From: Terriglobia bacterium
Lineage (GTDB): Bacteria; Acidobacteriota; Terriglobia; Bryobacterales; Bryobacteraceae
Length of the DNA stretch: 55,790 nt
Reading direction: 5' to 3'
Assembly (NCBI GenBank): GCA_021325175.1
Contig: JAJPHS010000041.1
Coordinates: 1 to 55,790, forward strand
Shown here: positions 22,798-32,656 of the stretch, in pieces
Layout: the number at the start of each line of letters is the position of its first letter
Position numbering within the stretch: position 1 is the first letter of the stretch
Notes under the pieces: model-generated
What the model saw: the letters and a program-made list of their open reading frames with translations, nothing else
Databases searched by the model: none
What the model was told of the DNA's origin: nothing
Position numbers and translations under genes: made by a program

Positions 22798-25575
22798 ATG
22801 GAAGTCTTGCTGGACCGGATCACCGTGCACGGGGCACGGCAACACAACCTCAAGAATATCGACGTCGAGATTCCGCGCAATAGCTTTACCGTCATTACCG
22901 GCTTGAGCGGATCGGGAAAATCGTCGCTGGCCTTCGACACCATTTACGCCGAGGGACAACGGAGGTATGTCGAAACGCTGTCGCCTTACGCCCGCCAGTT
23001 TCTCGATCAGATGGAGCGGCCCGAAGTCGATTCGATCGACGGCCTGAGCCCGGCGATTTCGATCGAGCAGAAAACCACCAACCGCAGCCCGCGTTCGACG
23101 GTGGGCACCATCACCGAGATCTACGATTATCTCCGGGTGCTCTACGCGGCGATCGGAGTGCCGCACTGCCCGAATTGCGGGCACGAAATATCGCGGCAGA
23201 CGACCGAACAGATCGTGGAGCAGGTGCTCGCGCTGAAGCCGCGGGATCGAGTGATGATCCTGGCGCCGGTCGTTCGCGGGCGCAAGGGCGAGTACAAGAA
23301 GGAGCTGGAAAAACTCGCCAAACAGGGCTTCGTGCGGGCGCGCATTGACGGGGTGCTGCGGGCTCTGGATGAGGAAATCACGCTCGACCGGCGCAAGAAT
23401 CACACGATCGAAGTGGTGGTGGACCGTCTGCTGATCAAGCCGGAGATCGAGAAGCGCCTGGAAGCTTCGATCAACACCGCCACCAAGCTGGCCGATGGCC
23501 TGGTCACCGTGGCGATCGTGAATGGAGCCGAGCGGCTTTATTCACAGAAACTGGCGTGCCCGGATTGCGGCGCGAGCGTGCCGCAGCTCGAGCCCCGGTC
23601 GTTTTCCTTCAACTCGCCTTTCGGCGCCTGCCAGACGTGCAGCGGATTGGGCAGCAAGTGGAGCTTCGATCCGGCCAAGATTATCGTCGATCCGTCGCGG
23701 CCGCTGCTCGATGGCGCGCTGGGGCCGGGCGGAAGCTCCCGCTATATGGCGCATGCCATTCAAACGCTCGCGGCGAAATACAAAATTCCGCTGGGGTTGC
23801 CCTTCGGCGATCTGCCGGAGAAATCGCGGGCGATTCTGCTTGAAGGCTCGGGCGGTCAGCGCGGGGTGCTGGGGGTGCTCGAATCGTACGCGTTTGAGGA
23901 AAGCGCGAGCGAGACTTATCGCGAGTGGTTCCTGCAATGGATGTCGCCATCGACGTGTCCGGACTGCCGCGGGCGGCGACTGAAGCCGGCGAGCCTCGCG
24001 GTGCGCGTGAAAGGCGCGACCATCGCCGATCTGACCGAGATGTCGCTCACGCGCGCGCTGGCCACCGTGAAAAGCTGGGAATTGACCGGACGCGAGCAGG
24101 CCATCGGCGGCCGGGCGGTGGAGGAAGTTCGTAACCGGCTGGAGTTTCTGATCGCCGTCGGGCTGGAATACTTAAGTCTGGAGCGTTCGGCGGCGACGCT
24201 TTCCGGCGGCGAGGCGCAGCGGATTCGCCTGGCGACGCAGATCGGATCGCGTTTGCGCGGCGTGCTTTACGTCTTGGATGAGCCGTCGATCGGGCTGCAT
24301 CCGCGCGATAATGGCCGTCTGCTCGACTCGCTGGCGCGATTGCGCGATTTGGGAAATACGGTGCTGGTGGTGGAGCACGACGCCGAGACGATTGAGCGCG
24401 CCGATTACGTGATCGATCTGGGACCGGGCGCGGGCAGGCTCGGCGGCGATCTGGTGGCGCAGGGGACGCCGAAGCAGATCGAGCAAAGCGCGAAATCCTT
24501 GACCGGCCAGTATCTGGCGGGCTCGCGCCGGATCGAAACGCCGCCGGCGCGGCGCATGGCGAGCGAGAAAAGAATCGCTATCCGCGGCGCGACCGAGCAT
24601 AATTTGAAAAATCTCGACGTCGAGTTTCCGCTGGGTCTGTTTATCGCGGTTACGGGAGTTTCAGGCAGCGGAAAATCGACGCTGGTGAACGATATTTTGT
24701 ACCGCGCCGCGGCCAAGGCGGTTTACGCCTCGCGCGCCGAGCCGGGCGCGCACCGGAAAATCGAAGGATTGGACCAGATCGACAAAGTGATCGAGATCGA
24801 TCAATCGCCGATCGGGCGCACGCCGCGCTCCAATCCGGCGACTTACACTCAGGTGTTCACGCTGATTCGCGATCTTTACGCGCGCCTGCCGGAGTCGCGC
24901 GAGCGCGGCTACAAGCCGGGCCGGTTCAGCTTCAATGTGAAAGGCGGCCGCTGCGAAGCCTGCCAGGGCGACGGGTTGAAGCGCATCGAAATGAATTTTC
25001 TGCCGGACGTTTACGTCACCTGCGACGTCTGCCGCGGCCGCCGCTACAATCATGAAACCTTGCAGGTAAAATACAAGGGCTGCTCGATCGCCGACCTGCT
25101 CGAAATGCCGGTAGAGGAGGCGCTGAAGCTGCTGGAGAATATTCCGCAGATCAAGGCCAAACTGGAGACGCTGATGCAGGTCGGGCTCGGATATTTGCAT
25201 TTGGGACAATCTTCGACGACGCTTTCCGGCGGCGAGGCGCAGCGGATCAAGCTCGCGCGCGAGCTGAGCCGCCGCCAGACGGGCAAAACTCTGTACATCC
25301 TGGATGAGCCGACCACCGGATTGCACTTCGAGGATGTGCGCAAGCTGCTGGATGTGCTGCATAGCCTGGTCGATTTGGGCAATACTGTCGTGGTGATCGA
25401 ACATCAACTCGATGTGGTGAAGACGGCGGATTGGATCATCGATCTGGGTCCGGAGGGCGGCGAGCGCGGCGGCTGCCTGGTGGCGGCCGGAACGCCGGAG
25501 GAAATCTTAAGAAATCCGGCGAGCTACACCGCGCAGGCGCTGAAAACGGTCTTGCCGAATGGACGGGCGGCGTGA
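22798..25575 (+). CDS. uvrA: excinuclease ABC subunit A
   Basis: A 925-residue DNA damage recognition ATPase of nucleotide excision repair. It has two ABC modules: Walker [10 protein letters not shown] with the first LSGGEAQRI in the N-terminal half, and GVSGSGKST with the second LSGGEAQRI in the C-terminal half. Zinc-finger cysteines are present in CPNCG, CPDCG/CQTCSG, CPDCRG and CEACQG/CDVCRG. The ATG at 22798 gives the standard N-terminus ([14 protein letters not shown]); an upstream in-frame TTG at 22750 is less likely. Length is normal for the family. uvrB and uvrC are not in the window. Confidence 0.97.
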   Translation: MEVLLDRITVHGARQHNLKNIDVEIPRNSFTVITGLSGSGKSSLAFDTIYAEGQRRYVETLSPYARQFLDQMERPEVDSIDGLSPAISIEQKTTNRSPRSTVGTITEIYDYLRVLYAAIGVPHCPNCGHEISRQTTEQIVEQVLALKPRDRVMILAPVVRGRKGEYKKELEKLAKQGFVRARIDGVLRALDEEITLDRRKNHTIEVVVDRLLIKPEIEKRLEASINTATKLADGLVTVAIVNGAERLYSQKLACPDCGASVPQLEPRSFSFNSPFGACQTCSGLGSKWSFDPAKIIVDPSRPLLDGALGPGGSSRYMAHAIQTLAAKYKIPLGLPFGDLPEKSRAILLEGSGGQRGVLGVLESYAFEESASETYREWFLQWMSPSTCPDCRGRRLKPASLAVRVKGATIADLTEMSLTRALATVKSWELTGREQAIGGRAVEEVRNRLEFLIAVGLEYLSLERSAATLSGGEAQRIRLATQIGSRLRGVLYVLDEPSIGLHPRDNGRLLDSLARLRDLGNTVLVVEHDAETIERADYVIDLGPGAGRLGGDLVAQGTPKQIEQSAKSLTGQYLAGSRRIETPPARRMASEKRIAIRGATEHNLKNLDVEFPLGLFIAVTGVSGSGKSTLVNDILYRAAAKAVYASRAEPGAHRKIEGLDQIDKVIEIDQSPIGRTPRSNPATYTQVFTLIRDLYARLPESRERGYKPGRFSFNVKGGRCEACQGDGLKRIEMNFLPDVYVTCDVCRGRRYNHETLQVKYKGCSIADLLEMPVEEALKLLENIPQIKAKLETLMQVGLGYLHLGQSSTTLSGGEAQRIKLARELSRRQTGKTLYILDEPTTGLHFEDVRKLLDVLHSLVDLGNTVVVIEHQLDVVKTADWIIDLGPEGGERGGCLVAAGTPEEILRNPASYTAQALKTVLPNGRAA

Positions 25576-25603
25576 GTCGCCGGCGGCTTGCGTGGGTCCA
25601 TCC

Positions 25604-26560
25604 ATGAGCCGATACTCGGAAAAGCCTCTCTCCTTCGACGCGCTCAAAACGATTCCGATCGAGGCGCGCGGGGGGAAAGTTCGCGTTGAGGATTTCGCCA
25701 AACCGTACTCGGGCGGCGGCGTGAACGCGTGGATTGAAACACTGCCGCGAATTCTGGCGGGCGATTCCTTCCGCGCGGTCGTGGATTCGATCCGCCGCGC
25801 GCGGCGGGAAAAACGCGCGCTGCTGTGGGGTATGGGCGGGCACGTGATCAAATGCGGGCTCGGCGATATTCTGCTTGACCTGATGCGGCGCGGATGGGTG
25901 ACGGCTTTCGTGATGAATGGAGCCGCGTCGATTCACGATTTCGAGATCGCCATCTCCGGTCAAACCAGCGAGGACGTGGAAGCCGTGCTGCCCGACGGGC
26001 GATTCGGCGCGGCCGAGGAGACCGGGCGCGAAATGAACGCCGCCATCGCCCAAGGAAGCCGCGACGGGATCGGAATGGGCGAGGCTCTCGGCCGGCGGCT
26101 CGAATCGTTGGCCAAGCCGGCGTTTGCGCCGCACAGCATTGTGTATGGCGCGTATCAAAATTCGGTTCCGCTGACGGTTCACGTCGCGATCGGAACCGAT
26201 ACGCCGCACACGCACCCCGCCGCGGACGCGGGCGCCATCGGCGCGGCGACACATCGCGATTTTCGTCTGCTTTGTTCGCTGGTGCGCGATCTCGATCGCG
26301 GCGGCGTGTATCTGAATCTCGGCTCGGCCGTGGTGCTGCCCGAGGTTTTTCTGAAAGCGGTTTCGGTGGTTCGCAATTTGGGATTTCCGCTGGCGGAATT
26401 TACCACCGTGAATTTCGATTTTTTGCAGCATTACCGGCCCAAAGTCAACGTCGTCGAACGGCCGCACGCGCGCAGCGGCGGCCGCGGGTTCGCGATTACC
26501 GGGCATCACGAGCTGATGATCCCGCTGCTGGCGGCGGTACTGGTCGAAGACGCGGGATGA
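25604..26560 (+). CDS. deoxyhypusine synthase-like conserved protein of unknown function
   Basis: A 318-residue soluble protein. The core (GMGGHVIKCGLGDILLDL, FVMNGAASIHDFEIA, GQTSEDVEAVLPDGRFG, TVHVAIGTDTPHTHP, GGVYLNLGSAVVLPEVFLKA) is very regular and clearly belongs to a conserved bacterial family. I place it near the deoxyhypusine synthase NAD-binding fold, with moderate confidence. Bacteria lack eIF5A, so a deoxyhypusine role is unlikely. ATG 25604 is chosen over ATG 25559, which overlaps uvrA. Its stop overlaps the start of the CPBP protease gene (ATGA). Histidine-rich segments (HTHP and GHHEL) suggest metal or substrate binding. Confidence 0.7.
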   Translation: MSRYSEKPLSFDALKTIPIEARGGKVRVEDFAKPYSGGGVNAWIETLPRILAGDSFRAVVDSIRRARREKRALLWGMGGHVIKCGLGDILLDLMRRGWVTAFVMNGAASIHDFEIAISGQTSEDVEAVLPDGRFGAAEETGREMNAAIAQGSRDGIGMGEALGRRLESLAKPAFAPHSIVYGAYQNSVPLTVHVAIGTDTPHTHPAADAGAIGAATHRDFRLLCSLVRDLDRGGVYLNLGSAVVLPEVFLKAVSVVRNLGFPLAEFTTVNFDFLQHYRPKVNVVERPHARSGGRGFAITGHHELMIPLLAAVLVEDAG

Positions 26561-27246
26561 CGCCCGTAGACGGCCGGCGCGAGCCCTTCTGGGGCTACGA
26601 AGACGTGGCGTTGTTCATCGGGTCCTTCGTGCCCGCCTATGCCATCGCGATCGCCGCGGTGTGGCCGTTCCACTTCCGCGCCGAGGGCGTGCGAACCATC
26701 GTTTCGCAGATGATTTTATACGCGGTGCTGCTGGGGTCGCTGTATTTCATTCTGTCGATCAAATACGGCCGCCCGATGTGGCGATCGCTCGGATGGAATT
26801 TCCGGTTCCCGAGGGTTTGGATGGCGGGAGGGCCGCCTCTGGCGATCGGCCTGGCGGTGTTCGCCGCCGAACTGCGCGCGCCGCCGGAGCCGTTGATTCA
26901 GAACCTGATCACCAATCGCGCGTCGCTCATCCTGATTGTGATTTTTGGCGCGCTGATCGGTCCCATTTTCGAAGAGATCGTGTTTCGCGGATTTTTGTTG
27001 CCCTTATTGGCGAGATCGCTGGGCAGCGCGCCCGGTGTGCTGGTGACGGCGGCATTGTTCGCGGCGCTGCACGGGCCGCAATATCACTGGGCCTGGCAGG
27101 TGCTGCTGACGGTCGGCCTGGCCGGAGTGGTGTTTGGCGTCGCGCGGATCAAGACCGGCTCAACGGCGGCGGCGGCGATCCTGCATGTCGGATACGACGC
27201 GACGTTGTTCGCGGCATTCCTGCTTCAGCGATCCGCGCAGTCCTAA
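26557..27246 (+). CDS. CPBP-family intramembrane metalloprotease
   Basis: A 229-residue membrane protein with about six to seven hydrophobic helices. It has the CAAX protease/bacteriocin-processing (Abi) motifs: EEIVFR at 139-144 (Glu139, Glu140, Arg144), FxxxH at His172 (LFAALHG) and the third motif at His210 (HVGYD). The third motif ends in Asp214, where Asn or Asp is usual. In eukaryotic Rce1 these residues process prenylated proteins; the bacterial substrates are mostly unknown. The start is set by ATGA overlap with the preceding gene, so the two are likely co-expressed. Confidence 0.88.
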   Translation: MTPVDGRREPFWGYEDVALFIGSFVPAYAIAIAAVWPFHFRAEGVRTIVSQMILYAVLLGSLYFILSIKYGRPMWRSLGWNFRFPRVWMAGGPPLAIGLAVFAAELRAPPEPLIQNLITNRASLILIVIFGALIGPIFEEIVFRGFLLPLLARSLGSAPGVLVTAALFAALHGPQYHWAWQVLLTVGLAGVVFGVARIKTGSTAAAAILHVGYDATLFAAFLLQRSAQS

Positions 27247-27266
27247 AGCGCCGGCGGCATCCGTCA

Positions 27267-28151
27267 TCAGGAAACTTCGTAGCCGTTTTGCGGAATTTCC
27301 CCGCGCCAGATTTCGCATTTGTGGCCGTGCTCGGCGAAGGCTTCGGCGACGATATCGCAAACCGAATCCGAGCCGCGCTCATAAAAAACCAGCAGCGACG
27401 GTCCCGCGCCGCTCAAGGCGCAGCCCAAAAGGCCGGAAGCGCGCAAGCGCGTGATCTCCTCCAGGCCCGGCACCAGCCGATAACGATAGGGCTGATGCAT
27501 CCGATCCTCCAGGGCCTCCGGGAAGGCGCTGCGATCGCCGCTGGCAAGCGCGGCCGTTAATAACGAAGCGTGCTGAATGTTGAATATGGCGTCGCGCCGC
27601 GAATACGATTCCGGCAGAACGCCGCGCGATTGGCTGGTGGGCAGCCGAAAATCGGGGATCACGACGCCGATGCGAAAATTTTCGTGCAGCGGGATTCGCA
27701 CCGCGCGCGCGCGTCCTGCGGCGTCGGCGGCGCTGGCGGTGACGCCGCCAAAAACGCACGCCGCGACGTTATCCGGATGCCCTTCGATGCGCGCCGACTC
27801 TTCGAGCACCCGCGCGCGATCCCATCCGCAATTGCCGAGCACGGAGGCAATGACGACACCCGCGGTCACCGCCGCCGCGCTGGAGCCCAATCCCTTGCCC
27901 AGCGGAATATCATTAAAAATCTCCAGCTCGATCGGATTGCGCGCGCCGCAGTGAACCGCCGCGCGCCAGATCAGGTTATGTTCACCGCTCGAAATTTCCT
28001 CGGCATCGCGGCCGCTGGCGCGGATCTGAAGCTCATTCGATTCGCGGAAGCGGCAATCGAGGTACATGCCGGCCGCCAACGCGAGGCCGTCAAAGCCCGG
28101 ACCGAGATTCGCGCTCGAGGCGGGTACGCGGACCCTCCGCCAATCACGCAT
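27267..28151 (-). CDS. thrB: homoserine kinase
   Basis: A 294-residue GHMP-family kinase that phosphorylates homoserine for threonine synthesis. It has the N-terminal VRVPASSANLGPGFD (8-21), the ATP loop PLGKGLGSSAAA (83-94) and the C-terminal GCALSGAGPSLLVF. These match ThrB better than other GHMP kinases. It lies on the minus strand downstream of the Gfo/Idh/MocA gene, overlapping it by eight bases. thrA and thrC are not adjacent. Confidence 0.92.
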   Translation of the reverse strand: MRDWRRVRVPASSANLGPGFDGLALAAGMYLDCRFRESNELQIRASGRDAEEISSGEHNLIWRAAVHCGARNPIELEIFNDIPLGKGLGSSAAAVTAGVVIASVLGNCGWDRARVLEESARIEGHPDNVAACVFGGVTASAADAAGRARAVRIPLHENFRIGVVIPDFRLPTSQSRGVLPESYSRRDAIFNIQHASLLTAALASGDRSAFPEALEDRMHQPYRYRLVPGLEEITRLRASGLLGCALSGAGPSLLVFYERGSDSVCDIVAEAFAEHGHKCEIWRGEIPQNGYEVS

Positions 28152-29160
28152 CGATCATCACCTTGCGGCCATGACGGCAGGATTGATACACCGCCTGCAC
28201 GAACTGTAGCGCGCGAAAGCCCTCTTCGCCCGAAACCACGGGATCGCGGCGCTCGCGAATCGCGGCGCCGAAATCGCGAAACTGCCGCTCGAACGGCGTG
28301 AGCGAAATGGCCATCGGATCGCTTGCGCCGGTAGCGGCGTTGGAGGCCACCGGAGCGCCGGTGTCGCCCTCGACATCCCACGCCGTGAGCTTATCGCCGG
28401 TAATGATCGCCGAGCCTTTTGTTCCGTGAATTTCGACGCGCTCCGGATAACCGGGGCGGATGGCGGTGGCGGCCTGCACCACTCCGATGGCGCCGGAGCG
28501 ATAGCGCAGCAGCGCGCTCACCACGTCCTCCGATTCGATCTTGTGCGCCGCGCCCAGCTCCCATTCCCCGTGCACATGGCTCACCGGTCCGCACAGCCAC
28601 AGCAGAATATCGATCTGGTGAATCGCCTGATTGATCAGCGCGCCGCCGCCCTCCACTTCCCAGGATCCCTTGATGGGCCGGGAATAATACTCATCGGAGC
28701 GCCACCACTTCACGTACGCATCGGCCTGAAGAATTTTTCCGAGCCGCCCGCCGTCGATCGCGGGTTTGAGGAACAGGCTGGCGTCATCGAAACGATGCTG
28801 GCTCACCACGCCCAGCCGGATATCGGCCGAGCGCGCCAGCTCGATCATTCTCCGCGCGTCGGCCAGATCAATCGCCATCGGTTTCTGCACCTGAATGTGT
28901 TTTCCGGAGGCGGCGCACAGCTCCACGGGCGCCAGCCGGAAATTCGGGAACGTGCAGACATCGACGAAATCGACGTCGGCGCTGGAGCAGACGTCCTGCC
29001 AGCGTTCGGCGAAGCGGATGCCGTAGCGTTCGGAGAAAGCGCGCCCGAAGGCGGGGTGCTCATCGCTGCACACGGTGATCTCGTAGCCGATGTTGCGATA
29101 AGCCTGAACGTGCTTATGTGAAATGGCGCCGGTGCCGATCATCCCTACTCGCATAAGCAT
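28144..29160 (-). CDS. Gfo/Idh/MocA-family NAD(P)-dependent oxidoreductase
   Basis: A 338-residue dehydrogenase. The N-terminal Rossmann motif is VGMIGTGAISHKH (5-17) and the conserved lysine motif is VQKPMA (about 94-99). The C-terminal domain has GGALINQAIHQIDILLWL, with the histidine that often acts in catalysis. Substrates in this family are usually sugars, inositols or amino sugars; this one cannot be specified. An alternative ATG lies two codons downstream. It is divergent from the MauE-thioredoxin gene across 34 bp. Confidence 0.9.
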   Translation of the reverse strand: MLMRVGMIGTGAISHKHVQAYRNIGYEITVCSDEHPAFGRAFSERYGIRFAERWQDVCSSADVDFVDVCTFPNFRLAPVELCAASGKHIQVQKPMAIDLADARRMIELARSADIRLGVVSQHRFDDASLFLKPAIDGGRLGKILQADAYVKWWRSDEYYSRPIKGSWEVEGGGALINQAIHQIDILLWLCGPVSHVHGEWELGAAHKIESEDVVSALLRYRSGAIGVVQAATAIRPGYPERVEIHGTKGSAIITGDKLTAWDVEGDTGAPVASNAATGASDPMAISLTPFERQFRDFGAAIRERRDPVVSGEEGFRALQFVQAVYQSCRHGRKVMIDA

Positions 29161-29194
29161 TTATTCTGTCATGTTTTCCCGCTAAAATACGGTC

Positions 29195-30127
29195 ATGGAT
29201 GCGACAACAATGGCCGCGATCGGGGATCGCCCGCTGGAGATGCCGGCGTGGAAAACCGCGCTGAGCTGGGCCGGCGCGCTGATTACGGCGCTGCTGTTCC
29301 TCAGCGCCGGATTGTGGAAGATGAGCGATCCGTTTGGCTGGTCCAGAATGCTCGAACAGCTTCTGATGCCTTACCGGTTCAGCATGCCGTCCACCGTAGC
29401 GCTGGCCATCGGCGAAACGGCAGCGGGGGTTCTGGTGTTGATCCCGCGCTTCCGCCGCTGGGGATCACTGCTGGCCTCGCTGCTGCTGGTCGCGTTCATG
29501 ATTTATATCGGATATAACTATTCGGCGCTGATCGGGCGGGATTGCAGTTGTTTTCCGTGGGTGAAGCGAGCCGTCGGTCCGGCCTTCTTCGCCGAAGACG
29601 CGGGGATGCTGCTCGCGGCGATCCTGGCGGGGTGGTTCGCAAAGCCGGCGGAGTCATGGAAACGCGCGGCGGCGATCACCGCGGTTATCGCGCTGTGCGC
29701 GGGAGGCAGCTACGCCTTCGCGCTCTCGCGGCAGACGGGCACGAAAGCTCCCGACTCGATCACCGTGGATGGCAAGCCGTATTCGCTGCAACATGGAAGC
29801 ATTTTCCTGTTCTTCTACGACCCCAATTGCAGCCATTGCGACGCGGCGGCGCGCGGCATGGCCAAGCTGCACTGGCGCAGCGACGTGCGGATTATCGGCA
29901 TCCCCACGTCGATGCCGCAGTTCGCGGCGTCCTTCATTCACGATACCGGGTTGAAGATGCAAACCTCGCTCGATCTGGAGATCTTGAAGAAAATTTTTCC
30001 TTTCGGCGATCCTCCCTATGGCGTTGCGCTCGAAAATGGACGGGAAACGGGTCCGGTGTCGCATTTCGATGAAAATGGCGGCACGGAACCGGCCGATACG
30101 CTGCGAAAATTGGGATTGATTGAGTAG
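29195..30127 (+). CDS. MauE/DoxX-type membrane protein fused to a thioredoxin-like domain
   Basis: A 310-residue protein. Four hydrophobic helices (about 22-42, 65-84, 90-110 and 132-148) form a MauE/DoxX-like unit with the periplasm-side pair Cys117-Ser-Cys119 (GRDCSCFPW). A fifth helix (about 157-177) leads to a thioredoxin-like domain with FYDPNCSHCDAA, Cys212-x-x-Cys215. MauE-type proteins work in disulfide chemistry, so the fusion suggests electron transfer from a membrane dithiol pair to an exported thioredoxin domain. It resembles no partner of a methylamine dehydrogenase here. The start is at ATG 29195. Confidence 0.75.
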   Translation: MDATTMAAIGDRPLEMPAWKTALSWAGALITALLFLSAGLWKMSDPFGWSRMLEQLLMPYRFSMPSTVALAIGETAAGVLVLIPRFRRWGSLLASLLLVAFMIYIGYNYSALIGRDCSCFPWVKRAVGPAFFAEDAGMLLAAILAGWFAKPAESWKRAAAITAVIALCAGGSYAFALSRQTGTKAPDSITVDGKPYSLQHGSIFLFFYDPNCSHCDAAARGMAKLHWRSDVRIIGIPTSMPQFAASFIHDTGLKMQTSLDLEILKKIFPFGDPPYGVALENGRETGPVSHFDENGGTEPADTLRKLGLIE

Positions 30128-30217
30128 CGCGAGAGGGCGGATTTTCATCCGCGCCGGAGGTGTGGCTTTGCGCGGGACGAAACCCGGCCCCCGGGCCGCC
30201 TGAGTTATCATTGCGAC

Positions 30218-31333
30218 ATGCACCGCATGTCCCTCCGCGCCGCGATGGTGGCCGCGTTCGCGTCCGCCCTAATTACTGCCGCGCCCAAAACAGAAATCGG
30301 ATCGATTAACGGCGCCGCCTTCCGCATCGATGTTCCGGAAAACTGGAACGGCAGCCTGGTCATCTACTGCCATGGTTATGCGGCCGAGCCGGTGAGATAT
30401 GACGCCAAGCCGATCGCGCCTTTCCTCGCCGTCTTCACCGATGAAGGTTACGCCGTTGCGCAATCCGGCTACGCGGCGGGCGGATGGGCGGTGGAGCAAG
30501 CCGTAGTCGATACGGAAAGCCTGCGGCGCTATTTCCTCGACAAATACGGCAAGCCCCGGCGGACCATCATCACCGGCCATTCGATGGGCGGATTCCTGAC
30601 GATGATGCTCATGGAGCGCTATCCGACCACCTATGACGCCGCTCTGCCGTTGTGCGGCCCGCTCGCCGCGCCGGAATGGTTTATGTCCCGCGGAGCCTTT
30701 GACAGCTACGTCCTGTTCAATTATTACTTCCCCGGGATTTTGCCGGAACCGACGAAAATTCCCAAGGAATTCGTGAATAACGTCAACAATAAGGCACTGA
30801 TCGCCAGGATTGAGCAGGCGCTCGATTCGGCGCCGGAAAAGGCCGCGTCGCTGCGCCATTTCCGCGACGGCAACCTCAAAAGTAATAAGGATCTGGCGGG
30901 CACAACGGCATTTCTCGTCTATCTGATCAAGGAATTAAACGAACGCGCGGGCGGCAATCCGTTCGATAATCGCAACACCATCTACAACGGGACACTCGAC
31001 GATCCCAAAACCAATGCAGAAATCAAGCGCTACGCCGCCGATCCCAAGGCGCAGGCTTATCTTCAGACCTACTACACTCCGACCGGCCGAATTGTAAATC
31101 CGATGCTGGCGATTCACACCAGTTACGATCCGCTGGTTCCGGTCTGGATTCCCAACTCGTATCAAACCACGACGGAAAACGCCGGCGACAACGATTTATT
31201 CGTCCAGCAGTATGTGAATCACGATGGTCACTGCGCGATTTTGCCGAACGAAATCCGCCGGGGATTTTCGGAGTTGCTCGATTGGAAAGAGCACGGCGTG
31301 CGCCCGCCGGGTGGTGAGGTTCCGGAGAGATGA
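30218..31333 (+). CDS. exported alpha/beta hydrolase
   Basis: A 371-residue hydrolase with a signal peptide (about 1-22, ending ITAAP). The nucleophile elbow is GHSMGG with Ser122, the acid is probably Asp in HTSYDPLVP and the histidine is in NHDGHCAI. The oxyanion region is YCHGYA. It looks like a secreted esterase or tannase-like enzyme with a helical cap (about 160-250). The substrate is not readable. It stands alone, followed by 186 bases without a credible gene. Confidence 0.82.
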   Translation: MHRMSLRAAMVAAFASALITAAPKTEIGSINGAAFRIDVPENWNGSLVIYCHGYAAEPVRYDAKPIAPFLAVFTDEGYAVAQSGYAAGGWAVEQAVVDTESLRRYFLDKYGKPRRTIITGHSMGGFLTMMLMERYPTTYDAALPLCGPLAAPEWFMSRGAFDSYVLFNYYFPGILPEPTKIPKEFVNNVNNKALIARIEQALDSAPEKAASLRHFRDGNLKSNKDLAGTTAFLVYLIKELNERAGGNPFDNRNTIYNGTLDDPKTNAEIKRYAADPKAQAYLQTYYTPTGRIVNPMLAIHTSYDPLVPVWIPNSYQTTTENAGDNDLFVQQYVNHDGHCAILPNEIRRGFSELLDWKEHGVRPPGGEVPER

Positions 31334-31519
31334 CGCGGCGAATCGCGCAGCGATTTCCAGCAACGATGCCAAGAGCGGAAAATCTGGCGCGCAGGTTGGG
31401 CGAGAGCAGCGGCCGCTCCAGCCTGCCGCCCCCGGCACGATGTGGGCAGCGCCGTAAAAAACGGATCGCGTAGCAGATCTGACCCGGCGGATGGGCTGAT
31501 CCGAACCTGGCACGGGTCT

Positions 31520-32656
31520 TCAATCGGCCCGGACCGGGACCAGCTTGCCGCCGCGAATGAAATAATCTGCGCCGCGCCAGCGGATCGTCGATCGGAAAAA
31601 ACTCGCGACCCAGATGCCGAACGCGATCGCATCCCACAAGGGAATCAAGGGAACCTCTTTCCAGAAGCGCGGCTGCTTCAGCCCGCGGATTCCGGTAAGC
31701 CAGGTCATCGCGACGCGGCACAAGGCATAACCGCCGAAAAATACGGCGGCAACCGCTGCCGTCGGATGCGCCAGGAACGCGGCAATCGACCACGGCAACC
31801 CCTGAGTGAACAGCAGCCCGAAGTGCCCCGCCGGCCGCATATGGCGCATTACCACCATCCAGCGCAGCCGCTTATCGAGCAGCGCGCCGAGCGAATGGTA
31901 ATCGGGCACTGTCTCGATCAGGTAGCGCGATAAGACGACTTCGCAGCCCTGTTCGGCGATGAAGCGGCCCACCAGCAGATCGTCCGCCGGGCGATCCTCC
32001 AGCTGTTCGTAGCCGCCAAAAGCGCGGATGCGGGCGCGCGTGGTGGCGATGGTGGTGCCCAGGGCGAACTTCACGCCATCGAGCTGCCAGGCGACCACCG
32101 AGCTGACGAAAAAATCCGAAATCATGCCCGTGGTTTGCAGACGATCGGGAAAGGTGCGGATTTCGGCGGGCACATAAAGGCACGTCACCGCGCCAACGCC
32201 GGGCTCGCGCAGCGGCGCGACGACGCTACGCAGGTAATCGGGCCGGACGCGAACATCGCTGTCGCTGATCACCAGATGCTCATGCGCGGCTTCGGCGACC
32301 AAGCGCGCAAGTCGCGCGCATTTATCATTGGCCGCCACCCGGCCCGAGCCGTACAGCACGCGGATGCGGCGCTCCGGAAAATTCTGTCTCAGCTTGTCAA
32401 TCACCGCGACAACCTGCGCGTCCTCGCGATCGACGCAGAACACGATTTCGTAATCCGGGTAATCCTGCTCACAGAAACTTTTCAGATTTTCGTAAGCTTC
32501 CGGATCAAGGCCGCGGATCGGTTTGAGATTGCTCACCGGCGGAGTGAAGACACCGTCCGGCGATTGCTCCGGCCGCGCGAAAAAACGCGCCGAGCTATAA
32601 ATCGCGATCAGGTAATAAATGAACGGAATCGCCGCGATACCCAAAAAGACGATCAC
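31520..32656 (-). CDS. hpnI: GT21/HpnI-type lipid glycosyltransferase
   Basis: A 378-residue membrane glycosyltransferase of the ceramide glucosyltransferase type. Helix 1 (about 2-20) is followed by the GT-A domain with VSNLKPIRGLDPEAYENL, the SDSDV motif at 131-135, DDLL at 225-228 and RLRW at 263-266 (the Q/RxxRW motif). Two to three C-terminal helices (about 280-315 and 335-355) follow. In hopanoid producers HpnI adds GlcNAc to bacteriohopanetetrol; here no HpnK, HpnJ or squalene-hopene cyclase is visible, so the acceptor may differ. The start is GTG in a GTGA overlap with the upstream GT39 gene. Confidence 0.75.
   Translation of the reverse strand: MIVFLGIAAIPFIYYLIAIYSSARFFARPEQSPDGVFTPPVSNLKPIRGLDPEAYENLKSFCEQDYPDYEIVFCVDREDAQVVAVIDKLRQNFPERRIRVLYGSGRVAANDKCARLARLVAEAAHEHLVISDSDVRVRPDYLRSVVAPLREPGVGAVTCLYVPAEIRTFPDRLQTTGMISDFFVSSVVAWQLDGVKFALGTTIATTRARIRAFGGYEQLEDRPADDLLVGRFIAEQGCEVVLSRYLIETVPDYHSLGALLDKRLRWMVVMRHMRPAGHFGLLFTQGLPWSIAAFLAHPTAAVAAVFFGGYALCRVAMTWLTGIRGLKQPRFWKEVPLIPLWDAIAFGIWVASFFRSTIRWRGADYFIRGGKLVPVRAD

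Noticed and set aside
30135-30160. Hairpin GCGGAT/ATCCGC after the MauE-thioredoxin gene
   Set aside because: Only six base pairs and no T-run; too weak to call a terminator.
31334-31519. Possible gene in the gap after the alpha/beta hydrolase
   Set aside because: Frames here are short or are antisense extensions into the hydrolase; nothing has a ribosome-binding site or recognisable sequence.
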